From: Deltaproteobacteria bacterium
Lineage (GTDB): Bacteria > SAR324 > NAC60-12
DNA length: 11,005 bases
NCBI GenBank assembly: GCA_002730365.1
Contig: PBZZ01000066.1
Span: forward strand, 1 to 11,005
Direction: 5' to 3'
Shown: positions 1-6,718 of the stretch, piece by piece
Numbering within the stretch: the first letter of the stretch is position 1
Layout of the letters: every line of letters starts with the position of its first letter
Notes under the pieces: model-generated
Database searches by the model: none
Told to the model about the DNA's origin: nothing
The model's input: only the letters and a program-made list of their open reading frames with translations
Position numbers and translations under genes: made by a program

Positions 1-539
1 CTGAAGAGAGATTGCTAAAGCATCGAGGCCCAGCTTTGGTCTTCAAAGATATTCGGGACCTAAAAGCTCGGGTGGACAGTGATGATCTTCCGGTGACCGA
101 GCATTCCATACTTGTTCTTCAAAACGCTGGGCCTGTAGGTGCTCCAGGAATGCCTGAATGGGGTCAGTTGCCTGTGCCAAAAAAACTTTTAAAACAGGGA
201 ATCAGAGACATCTTACGAATTTCAGACGCACGGATGAGTGGAACTAGTTATGGTGCCTGCATCTTACATGTAGCTCCAGAAGCAGCCCTTGGAGGTCCCT
301 TAGGGCTTGTGAGAGACGGAGACATCATCGAATTGGATGTTTTTGAAAGGCGATTGGAACTGTTGGTTGATCCCAATGATTTGGAAAGACGTCGCCAGGA
401 ATGGCAAGCTCCTGCAGCCAAGCATCGCAGGGGTTATGCAGCTTTATATATTGAGCAAGTGACCCAGGCAGATGAAGGATGTGATTTCAAATTCTTACAA
501 GGTGCTCCAGGAGAAACAGCAGAACCAGATATTTTTTAA
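1..539 (+). CDS. IlvD/Edd-family sugar-acid dehydratase, C-terminal part (5' end outside window)
   Basis: Only the last 178 residues are present. The frame is open to the left edge, the first whole codon is at 3, and it ends at TAA 537-539. Family members are about 570-600 residues, so roughly two thirds is missing, including the iron-sulfur cluster cysteines. The fragment contains the C-terminal barrel: a VGAPGMPEWG segment (129-158), the motif SDARMSGT (222-245) and HVAPEAALGGPL followed by RDGDIIELD. In pentonate and hexonate dehydratases of this family (L-arabinonate, D-xylonate and related enzymes) the serine of this motif, here codon 237-239, is the proposed catalytic base. Branched-chain ilvD enzymes usually read SDGRFSG instead. 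I infer dehydration of an aldonic acid to a 2-keto-3-deoxy acid. The exact substrate is not readable. It is the first visible gene of the catabolic cluster, 63 bases before the next gene. Confidence 0.88.
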   Translation, partial: EERLLKHRGPALVFKDIRDLKARVDSDDLPVTEHSILVLQNAGPVGAPGMPEWGQLPVPKKLLKQGIRDILRISDARMSGTSYGACILHVAPEAALGGPLGLVRDGDIIELDVFERRLELLVDPNDLERRRQEWQAPAAKHRRGYAALYIEQVTQADEGCDFKFLQGAPGETAEPDIF

Positions 540-602
540 AATAAGATTCTTCTCTTTGCAGATCGCAAAAGGAGTCAATCAACGATTATCGATGAAAAAT
601 TA

Positions 603-1709
603 ATGACTTCAATCCGAGTTGGTATCGCTGGAACGAGTTGGTGGGCCGATGCGATGTATTTGCCCGCTCTTAAAGGAAATGTTGGTGCAGAAGTAGTTGC
701 TGCCTGTGGAAGAAACCCCCTGAGAGCAAAAGATTTTGCTCAGCGTTGGGGTATCCCAAATTACTACACAGATTACCAAACAATGTTGAACGAGTCAGAG
801 TTGGATGCAGTGGTCATTTCAACTGGCAATGACACTCACGCTCCATTCACCTTAGCAGCTCTGGAAAAAGGGATTCCCGTTTTGTGCGAAAAACCACTCG
901 GACTCAACTATGCGGAAGCTCTGAAGATGAAAAAGCTCGCGGAGAAGACCAAGCTTGTCAACCTTGTGCCCTTTACGTATTCGTTCATGCCGACCGCTCG
1001 ATATCTGAAGCATCTGATTGACGATGGCTTCATTGGAAAGCCCTATCACTGTAACCTGCGCTACTACACAGGCTACCGTAGAAAAGCTGAGTACACTTGG
1101 CGTCTCAACGCTGCAGAAGCAGGATCTGGGGCATTGGGAGATATTGGTTCCCATTTCATCTATCTTGCCCAATGGATGATTGGTCCGGTTAGCGCGGTGA
1201 GTTGCCGTTTGGGCTCTCCTATTGATCGATCAGCAACGATGCCAGATGGGAAGCCATTTGTTCCGACAGATGACACTGCGATGGTGATATTGGAATTTGC
1301 GAATGGTGCCCAAGGGATGATTCATGCGACGACTGTGTGTTATGAGGATTCTCCCTTTGGCCAAACGCATCACATGGAATTCCATGGTTCCGAAGGGACT
1401 CTTTATTCCGTTACAGATTGGGATAAGATTCAATCCATCCGCGGAGCAAAGGAAGGTGAAGGATTAGCATATGAACTTCCTATTCCTAATGAGATTTGGG
1501 GCAAGGCGCGTAGGGACACCGTCCACAACACTTACCGAGATGTATTTCGGCAAGAAGGCCACATGATAGGAGACTTTATCGAAGGGGTCGGAACCAGAAA
1601 AGCAGTTCGTCCTGATTTTGCTGCGGGGACCGATGTGCAGCGTATCCTTGATGCAGCATTGTTAAGTCATCAGGAGGGTCGCCGGGTTTTGATTGAAGAA
1701 ATACAATAA
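603..1709 (+). CDS. Gfo/Idh/MocA-family oxidoreductase, substrate unknown
   Basis: This is a 368-residue cytoplasmic NAD(P)-dependent oxidoreductase of normal length for the family. The N-terminal Rossmann half (about residues 1-125) has the hallmark CEKP at 95-98, whose lysine (97) is the usual catalytic or binding residue. The C-terminal alpha/beta half carries GDIGSH at 179-184, matching the family D/H catalytic segment. The dinucleotide loop is unusual: GIAGTSWWA at 7-15 replaces the common GxGxxG. Start ATG 603 gives the normal N-terminus (beta strand at residues 4-9) but lacks a well-placed Shine-Dalgarno; the nearest GGAG (571-574) is 28 bases away. ATG 603 overlaps the TAA of a three-codon frame starting at 592. 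The enzyme probably oxidises or reduces a sugar or polyol hydroxyl in the pathway served by the downstream transporter. It is not similar enough to IolG to be a recent duplicate of the next gene. Confidence 0.87.
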   Translation: MTSIRVGIAGTSWWADAMYLPALKGNVGAEVVAACGRNPLRAKDFAQRWGIPNYYTDYQTMLNESELDAVVISTGNDTHAPFTLAALEKGIPVLCEKPLGLNYAEALKMKKLAEKTKLVNLVPFTYSFMPTARYLKHLIDDGFIGKPYHCNLRYYTGYRRKAEYTWRLNAAEAGSGALGDIGSHFIYLAQWMIGPVSAVSCRLGSPIDRSATMPDGKPFVPTDDTAMVILEFANGAQGMIHATTVCYEDSPFGQTHHMEFHGSEGTLYSVTDWDKIQSIRGAKEGEGLAYELPIPNEIWGKARRDTVHNTYRDVFRQEGHMIGDFIEGVGTRKAVRPDFAAGTDVQRILDAALLSHQEGRRVLIEEIQ

Positions 1710-1721
1710 CTTTTAGGCATC

Positions 1722-1742
1722 GAATCCCTGAAAAGGGGATTC
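1722..1742 (+). repeat. Small inverted repeat between the two Gfo/Idh/MocA genes
   Basis: GAATCCC at 1722-1728 is the exact complement of GGGATTC at 1736-1742, with a seven-base spacer, just after the stop of the first oxidoreductase. It could form a 7-bp RNA hairpin. No T-run follows, so it is not a convincing intrinsic terminator. A role in transcript stability or processing is possible but not shown. Confidence 0.35.
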
Positions 1743-1769
1743 TAATTAAATCGTAGAAACAGGAGAAAA

Positions 1770-2783
1770 ATGATTCGCTTTGCTCTGATTGGCGCCGGTC
1801 GTATCGGCCAAATGCATGCTGCCAACATTGTAGCTCATGATAGGTGCAGCTTGAACTGGATTTATGATGTTCATGCTCCGTCCAGTGAAGCATTGGGATC
1901 GAAAACTGGTACCAAGGTCGCTCGAGATCCAGATGAAATTTTTGACGATGCTGCAGTTGATGCAGTTTTTGTGGCATCCTCTACTCCAACTCACGCAGAT
2001 TTCATCGTTCGTTCTGTTGAGTCGGGGAAAGCGGTCCTATGTGAGAAGCCAATCGATCTAGATATTGCGAAGGTGGAAGAGTGCAGCAAAAAAATCAGTG
2101 GAGCAAAAACACTCATTCAAATTGGTTTTAATCGGAGATTTGACCCTGGACATGGACAGTTGGTTGAGGGAGTTCGAAATGGTGAGATTGGTGACCTTGA
2201 GCAAGTTATCATTAGCAGCCGAGATCCAGAACCACCACCAAAAGCCTACTATATGGCTGCTGGGGGAATGTTGAGAGACATGACGATTCACGATTTTGAC
2301 CTGGCCCGCTTTGCCTTGGGGGAGGAAGTTACCCAAGTATCAGCCTTCACAAGCAATTTATTCGATAAGGTAGCACAAGAAATTGGGGAAATCGACTCTG
2401 CGATGATTCTGATGAAAACAGCTTCTGGAAAGCTCTGCCATATCAATAACTCTCGCCACGCAACCTATGGCTATGATCAGAGACTTGAAGCGCATGGCAG
2501 CCTAGGTATGTTACGTTCAGAAAATCGCCAACCAACCAGTGTTGAGCGCTTCAACGCAAAAGGTTCACATTGGCGAGATGCTTGTGAATTCTTTTTCATT
2601 GAACGCTATCGTCAAGCCTATCTCCGACAACTCGAAGTTTTCATGGATACATTTGAGCAAGGCAAGGCTTCTTCAGTGTCGTTTGAGGATGGTCGACGAG
2701 CACTGATTTTAGCTAATGCTTCATACCGTTCGGTTGAAACAGGACAAGCAGTAACTGTCAATTATGAGAATCCTTTGGAGTAA
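1770..2783 (+). CDS. iolG: Inositol 2-dehydrogenase-like Gfo/Idh/MocA oxidoreductase (IolG type)
   Basis: The 337-residue protein matches the usual length of inositol 2-dehydrogenases, which oxidise myo-inositol to scyllo-inosose with NAD+ in the cytoplasm. It has a textbook dinucleotide loop GAGRIG (8-13), CEKPIDLD (91-98, catalytic lysine 93), FNRRFDP (120-126), and a DMTIHDFD segment (170-177). Asp170 and His174 are spaced like the catalytic Asp and His of Bacillus subtilis IolG. Start ATG 1770 follows AGGAG (1761-1765) at a short four-base spacing. The stop lies five bases before the ABC ATPase gene, and its last codons supply the GGAG used by that gene, so the two are surely co-transcribed. 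IolG-type proteins often act on other inositols or on sugars such as D-glucose, and no other inositol genes (iolB, C, D, E) are visible. The family call is firm and the substrate is tentative. Confidence 0.85.
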   Translation: MIRFALIGAGRIGQMHAANIVAHDRCSLNWIYDVHAPSSEALGSKTGTKVARDPDEIFDDAAVDAVFVASSTPTHADFIVRSVESGKAVLCEKPIDLDIAKVEECSKKISGAKTLIQIGFNRRFDPGHGQLVEGVRNGEIGDLEQVIISSRDPEPPPKAYYMAAGGMLRDMTIHDFDLARFALGEEVTQVSAFTSNLFDKVAQEIGEIDSAMILMKTASGKLCHINNSRHATYGYDQRLEAHGSLGMLRSENRQPTSVERFNAKGSHWRDACEFFFIERYRQAYLRQLEVFMDTFEQGKASSVSFEDGRRALILANASYRSVETGQAVTVNYENPLE

Positions 2784-2788
2784 AAGTC

Positions 2789-3562
2789 ATGAGCAATCCA
2801 TCACAGGAAACCGCTCAGAAACCAGTTTTTTTAGACCTTCGAAATATCAGCAAATCCTTTGGGGCCATTGAAGCTCTAAAGGGGATCAACATGCAATTGT
2901 TTGCTGGTGAGGTGGTGGGACTGATGGGCGATAATGGTGCGGGAAAATCAACCCTAATCAAAATCTTGTCAGGAAACTATCAGCCCACGAATGGCGAGTT
3001 GTATTTGCAGGGAGACCCACAACAATTCAATAGGCCAGTCGATGCAAGAACACATGGAATTGAGGTTGTTTATCAGGATTTAGCGTTGTGTGATCACCTC
3101 ACCGCTGCCCACAATGTTTTTTTGGGAAGAGAAAAGAAAAAATGGTTGGGGCCATTAAGAATTTTAGATAACAGGTTTATGTTTTCCAAGGCAGGCGAAA
3201 TTTTTGCGATGCTGAAATCTGAGACACGCCCACGTGACTTAGTAAAGCAAATGTCTGGTGGTCAAAGACAAGCGGTTGCGATCGCCCGCACTCAACTATC
3301 TTCTCCAGAACTTGTATTGATGGATGAACCAACAGCAGCTATTTCGGTCCGGCAGGTCAGCGAAGTCTTAGGATTGATCAAGCGTCTTCAGTCACAAGGT
3401 GTTGGGGTTCTCCTAATCAGTCATAGAATGCCAGACATATTCACGGTCTGTGATAGAGTAGTTGTGTTACGAAGAGGAGAGAAGGTTGCTGATAAGCATA
3501 TATCAGAAACTTCTCAGGATGAAGTTACAGGATTAATTACTGGTGCCCTAGAAAGCGCTTAA
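2789..3562 (+). CDS. Sugar ABC transporter ATP-binding protein, single-domain (FrcA/RbsA-like)
   Basis: This cytoplasmic ATPase powers the adjacent carbohydrate importer. All nucleotide-binding motifs are visible: Walker A GDNGAGKST (47-55), Q-loop glutamine 96 in VVYQD, signature MSGGQ (155-159), Walker B LVLMDE (175-180) and switch histidine 212 in LISHR. It has 257 residues, so a single nucleotide-binding domain, unlike the ~500-residue tandem RbsA/MglA proteins. This matches the fructose-type FrcA subgroup, and it would act as a homodimer. The stretch after Walker B reads PTAAISVRQ, a small departure from the PTAALGV that I expect in this subgroup. ATG 2789 is preceded by GGAG (2777-2780) with eight bases between, lying inside the 3' end of the iolG-like gene, which points to coupled translation. 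Confidence 0.93.
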   Translation: MSNPSQETAQKPVFLDLRNISKSFGAIEALKGINMQLFAGEVVGLMGDNGAGKSTLIKILSGNYQPTNGELYLQGDPQQFNRPVDARTHGIEVVYQDLALCDHLTAAHNVFLGREKKKWLGPLRILDNRFMFSKAGEIFAMLKSETRPRDLVKQMSGGQRQAVAIARTQLSSPELVLMDEPTAAISVRQVSEVLGLIKRLQSQGVGVLLISHRMPDIFTVCDRVVVLRRGEKVADKHISETSQDEVTGLITGALESA

Positions 3563-3578
3563 CAGAAAGGGTAATTCA

Positions 3579-4592
3579 ATGACTGATACAAGCCTAACAA
3601 AAGCTATTGAATCACAAACACATTCAGTTTGGCAACAGCTCTATCGCTCACAACCATTTTGGGTAACTATCGCTGCAATAGGTCTATGTGTGGTGCTATC
3701 TTGGGCTGGTACAGATTCACGTGGAGAACAAGTTTTTTTTACTGCTCAAAACTTTAATAACGTTGCTCTAAATTTTTCATTTATCGGCATCATTGCAATT
3801 GGTATGACAGCTGTTATTATTACTGCTGGTATTGATCTTTCTGTGGGTTCAGTTATGGGTTTATCAGGGATCGCTACCGGATTAACCTTATCCAGTGGCT
3901 ATGGAGTCGAAGCCGGAATTGCCGCTGGATTATTAACTGCTCTAGCCTGCGGACTTATAAATGGGTTTCTTATCAGTTATGTCGGTTTGTCACCTTTTGT
4001 TGTAACTCTTGGAATGCTAAGTATTTGTCGAAGTTTGGCTTTAGTAGTTTCCAACAACAAAATGTTTTATGAGTTTGGGCCTGATGAAGATATATTTGTA
4101 AGTATTGGTGGGGGGAGCTACTTTGGTATTGCTAACTCATTAGTCCTAATGTTGATTTTAACAGTATTTTTAGGATTCATGCTCAATTATACCGCTTGGG
4201 GCCGACATTTATATGCCATAGGTAGTAACGAAAATGCAGCAACTATGACAGGAGTCCCTGTGAAAGCTGTGAAAATGTCTGCATATCTTTTCTGCAGTCT
4301 GACAGCAGGAATGTCAGCCATAATGATTGTTGGCTGGATGGGCTCTGTTACCAACGCTCTAGGAATGATCTATGAGCTTAGAGTTATTGCTTCTGCGGTT
4401 ATTGGCGGTGCTGATTTGATGGGAGGAGTTGGCTCGGCTTATGGGGCATTGATTGGTTCTTTTTTAGTAGAACTTATTCGAAACGGCTTGTTGATGGCAG
4501 GGGTGGATCCCTATTGGCAGGGGACTTTTGTTGGCCTGTTCATCATCTTCGCGGTAGCCTTGGAAAAAATCCGAAGCCACCGATCTAGTTAA
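3579..4592 (+). CDS. Sugar ABC transporter permease (RbsC-like, BPD_transp_2 family)
   Basis: This 337-residue inner-membrane protein forms the translocation channel of the importer, presumably as a homodimer. It is strongly hydrophobic, with about eight to ten predicted membrane segments starting near residue 28. It carries the markers of ribose/xylose/galactose-type permeases: GMTAVIITAGIDLSVGS (75-91), WGRHLYAIGSNENAA (207-221, the ATPase-contacting region) and the C-terminal VIGGADLMGGVGS segment (274-285). ATG 3579 is preceded by AAAGGG (3566-3571) with seven bases between, and 16 bases separate it from the ATPase stop. The N-terminal ~27 residues are polar and cytoplasmic. Transported substrate: a pentose, hexose or polyol, not determined. 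Confidence 0.93.
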   Translation: MTDTSLTKAIESQTHSVWQQLYRSQPFWVTIAAIGLCVVLSWAGTDSRGEQVFFTAQNFNNVALNFSFIGIIAIGMTAVIITAGIDLSVGSVMGLSGIATGLTLSSGYGVEAGIAAGLLTALACGLINGFLISYVGLSPFVVTLGMLSICRSLALVVSNNKMFYEFGPDEDIFVSIGGGSYFGIANSLVLMLILTVFLGFMLNYTAWGRHLYAIGSNENAATMTGVPVKAVKMSAYLFCSLTAGMSAIMIVGWMGSVTNALGMIYELRVIASAVIGGADLMGGVGSAYGALIGSFLVELIRNGLLMAGVDPYWQGTFVGLFIIFAVALEKIRSHRSS

Positions 4593-4668
4593 CCTAATTT
4601 AAGGAGTCTGCCTATAGAATCACAATAGTGTGTACGATTATTTACTGACGGCTAGTTTTTTTCATAAC

Positions 4669-4674
4669 AGGAGA
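4669..4674 (+). promoter_or_regulatory. Ribosome binding site deciding the start of the binding-protein gene
   Basis: AGGAGA at 4669-4674 sits six bases before ATG 4681. This favours that ATG over the in-frame GTG at 4630, which would add 17 residues in front of a complete signal peptide. Confidence 0.7.
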
Positions 4675-4680
4675 ATTTAT

Positions 4681-5685
4681 ATGAAAAAGTTTTTACTCGG
4701 AGCTTTGTTGCTACCGTTCAGCTTAACCACGATGGCTTTTGCTGGTGGACATGCAAAACTGACTTTTGCTCTTGTACCTAAGGCGATGAATAATCCTTTT
4801 TTTGATCTGGCCCGAGATGGCTGCAAAAAAGCTGAGGGTGAAATCGAAGGTATTGAATGTCTGTACATTGGTCCTGGCGAGCACACTGAACAAGAGCAGA
4901 TCCAAATTGTACAAGACTTGATTTCGCGGAAGGTAGATGGAATTGCTGTAGCACCTTCTAATGCACCAGCAATGGGGAAGGCTCTCAAGCGAGCTAAAGA
5001 AGCGGGAATCAACGTGATCACCTGGGACTCTGATTTGTTGGCCAAAGATAAGGAGTTGCGAACTGCTTATGTTGGTACCAACAATTATGATATCGGAGTC
5101 AACTTGGCAAGGCTGACACGTAATTTGAAGCCACAGGGTGGAACAATTTGTATTCAATCTGGTGGGGCATCAGCTGCTAACCACAACGAGCGCATGCAAG
5201 GTATCCGTGATACACTAGCAGGAACGTCTGGAACAACACCTCCTGGCAATCGATTAACAGGTCAAAATGGCTGGACTGAACCAGATGGTTGTCCACTTTA
5301 CACAAATGACGATTTCCCACTTTCAGTGCAGCAAATGGCGGATATTTTCATAAAGTATCCAGACCTAACTGCTTACGTGCCAACTGGTGGCTTCCCCCAC
5401 TTCGTTCCTAAGGCATTCAGACGAGTGGCAGGAGAAAATCAGGAGAGAATACGCACTAAGCAAACAGCTGTAGTTGTTGCTGATACTTTACCAATGCAGA
5501 TGGAAATCTTGAAGGATGGTCTTACGCATGGTTTGGTCGGGCAACAGCCTTATATGATGGGATACAAGGCCATGTATGTTCTTAAAGATCTGGCTGATGG
5601 AAACTCAGTAGAGGATCCAATCTACACAGGTCTTGATGTTTGCCCATTTGAGGCTGCTTGGAGCTGTCTCTCCGGTGGGGGTTGA
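4681..5685 (+). CDS. Periplasmic sugar-binding protein of the ABC transporter (Peripla_BP_4 type)
   Basis: The 334-residue secreted protein captures the sugar in the periplasm and delivers it to the permease. Residues 1-21 form a clear Sec signal peptide: lysines 2-3, a hydrophobic core LLGALLLPFSL, and a likely cut after MAFA. The mature part begins with the LacI/ribose-binding fold: FALVPKAMNNPFF (29-41), DGIAVAPSNA (86-95) and a TWDSD hinge and ligand segment (114-118). ANHNERMQG (166-174) resembles the second-lobe ligand contacts of this family. Cysteines at 48, 60, 157 and 204 and two near the C-terminus (GLDVC, WSC) may form disulfides. There is no lipobox, so it is a free periplasmic protein. 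It is placed after the ATPase and permease genes, whereas binding-protein genes more often lead such operons. The ligand cannot be named from sequence. Confidence 0.92.
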   Translation: MKKFLLGALLLPFSLTTMAFAGGHAKLTFALVPKAMNNPFFDLARDGCKKAEGEIEGIECLYIGPGEHTEQEQIQIVQDLISRKVDGIAVAPSNAPAMGKALKRAKEAGINVITWDSDLLAKDKELRTAYVGTNNYDIGVNLARLTRNLKPQGGTICIQSGGASAANHNERMQGIRDTLAGTSGTTPPGNRLTGQNGWTEPDGCPLYTNDDFPLSVQQMADIFIKYPDLTAYVPTGGFPHFVPKAFRRVAGENQERIRTKQTAVVVADTLPMQMEILKDGLTHGLVGQQPYMMGYKAMYVLKDLADGNSVEDPIYTGLDVCPFEAAWSCLSGGG

Positions 5686-5720
5686 TGTCTAGTTTCTAGT
5701 CATTAATTTTCCTTTCCTTT

Positions 5721-5749
5721 GCTGCATGGGATCACTGATCCTGTGCGGT
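5721..5749 (+). other. Intergenic RNA hairpin after the binding-protein gene
   Basis: Bases 5721-5733 can pair with 5737-5749 without interruption, giving a 13-bp stem (four G:U pairs) with an ACT loop. Its core is the palindrome GGATCACTGATCC (5729-5741). A pyrimidine-rich stretch (5707-5720) precedes it and no T-run follows, so it does not look like an intrinsic terminator. Its position directly behind a binding-protein gene suits a 3' stabilising or processing hairpin that raises binding-protein mRNA over the downstream genes. This role is inferred from other transporter operons. Confidence 0.5.
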
Positions 5750-5773
5750 CTTCCCTCCAGCCCGAAATTCAAA

Positions 5774-6586
5774 ATGGCCTCACAAAGTCTTAACGGAAAA
5801 ATCGCTGTTATTACCGGTTCCACTCAAGGACTTGGATTGTCCATCGCCAAGCTTTTTGCTCAGGAGCAGGCAGCAGGCTTAGTGATCTGCGGAAGAAATG
5901 AACAAAATGGTGAAAAAGCTGCTGCTTCACTGACAAAAAAAGGGATTCCAACTCATTATGTCCAAGCAGATTTGACCAGAGTAGAGGACTGTCGAAAAGT
6001 TGTCTGCAAGGCAGATGAAGCTTTTGGGCGGGTTGATGTGCTGGTGAATAGTGCTGCGATTACGGACCGTGGATCAATATTGAATACATCGGAAGATTTG
6101 TTTGACAGAATGTTTGCGATCAATACAAGGGCTCCTTTCTTCCTAATCCAAGAAGCAGCCAACATAATGATTCGAGAAAAGATCGAAGGCGCGATTGTCA
6201 ATATCCAAAGTATGTCTGCACACGGAGGCCAACCATTCATTGCAGCGTACTGTGCTTCGAAAGGTGCCTTGTCAGTTATCACGAAGAATTCAGCCTTTGG
6301 CCTGATGAAAAATAAGATTCGAGTAAATGCATTAAATATTGGCTGGATGGACACTCCGGCCGAAGACAAAATTCAACGAGAGTTCCATAATGCAGATCCA
6401 AATTGGTTGAAGAAGGCAGAAGAAGGGCAACCTTTTGGGCGATTGCTTAAGACGGACGAAGTGGCACGTGCTGTTTTGTTTCTTGCCTCCGCAGATTCTG
6501 GTATGATGACTGGTTCAGTTGTCGATTTTGATCAATCTGTTCTTGGTTGCTACGACAGTCCGCCCCAACCTGCACAGAGCCTTTAG
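5774..6586 (+). CDS. Short-chain dehydrogenase/reductase (SDR), sugar or sugar-acid oxidoreductase
   Basis: This is a classical SDR of 270 residues from ATG 5774. It has the cofactor motif TGSTQGLG (14-21), NSAA at 92-95 in place of the usual NNAG, Asn117, Ser146, Tyr159 and Lys163 (YCASK), which together make the full catalytic tetrad. CGRN after the second strand (39-42) suggests possible NADP(H) preference, though this is weak. The C-terminus (FDQSVLGCYD and a proline-rich tail) is like SDRs I associate with sugar-catabolism operons. An in-frame ATG at 5726 would add 16 residues unlike an SDR N-terminus and lies inside a predicted hairpin, so I prefer 5774. Neither start has a good Shine-Dalgarno. 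Likely role: oxidation of a sugar, polyol or 2-keto-3-deoxy acid in the pathway. The exact reaction is unknown. Confidence 0.9.
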   Translation: MASQSLNGKIAVITGSTQGLGLSIAKLFAQEQAAGLVICGRNEQNGEKAAASLTKKGIPTHYVQADLTRVEDCRKVVCKADEAFGRVDVLVNSAAITDRGSILNTSEDLFDRMFAINTRAPFFLIQEAANIMIREKIEGAIVNIQSMSAHGGQPFIAAYCASKGALSVITKNSAFGLMKNKIRVNALNIGWMDTPAEDKIQREFHNADPNWLKKAEEGQPFGRLLKTDEVARAVLFLASADSGMMTGSVVDFDQSVLGCYDSPPQPAQSL

Positions 6587-6635
6587 TGAGTTGTGGCTTA
6601 ATTTTCTTCTATGACGATTATTGATTTGCATATTC

Positions 6636-6659
6636 AGCCTAATAAATAATTTGGCTTTT
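6636..6659 (+). terminator. Weak candidate terminator between SDR and aldo/keto reductase genes
   Basis: AGCCTAA (6636-6642) can pair with TTTGGCT (6650-6656) with one T:T mismatch and a seven-base loop, and the stem ends in a TTTT run (6656-6659). The stem is short and AT-rich, so termination would at best be partial. It lies in the largest gap of the cluster (6587-6718) and may mark where the last gene becomes separately expressed. Confidence 0.25.
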
Positions 6660-6718
6660 CAAGTTCAGCGCTTGGGTCAGTGGCAAAGCAAAGCTATTTT
6701 TAGAGAAAGAACATATTG

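Noticed and set aside
852..1172. Long open frames on the opposite strand within the plus-strand genes, and similar ones elsewhere.
   Set aside because: They overlap strongly supported genes and show no recognisable motifs or ribosome binding sites; they are shadows of the real coding frames.
4641..4661. T7 run after a GC-rich patch before the binding-protein gene, considered as a terminator.
   Set aside because: The flanking bases form only a three-base stem, so no real hairpin precedes the T-run.
4630..4680. Longer N-terminus of the binding protein from GTG 4630.
   Set aside because: It would bury a perfect signal peptide behind 17 residues, and the good Shine-Dalgarno serves ATG 4681.
6672..6700. 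Possible sigma70 promoter for the aldo/keto reductase: TTGGGT and TATTTT with 17 bases between.
   Set aside because: Only three of six and four of six positions match consensus, and a start at the expected distance would remove the presumed ribosome binding site.
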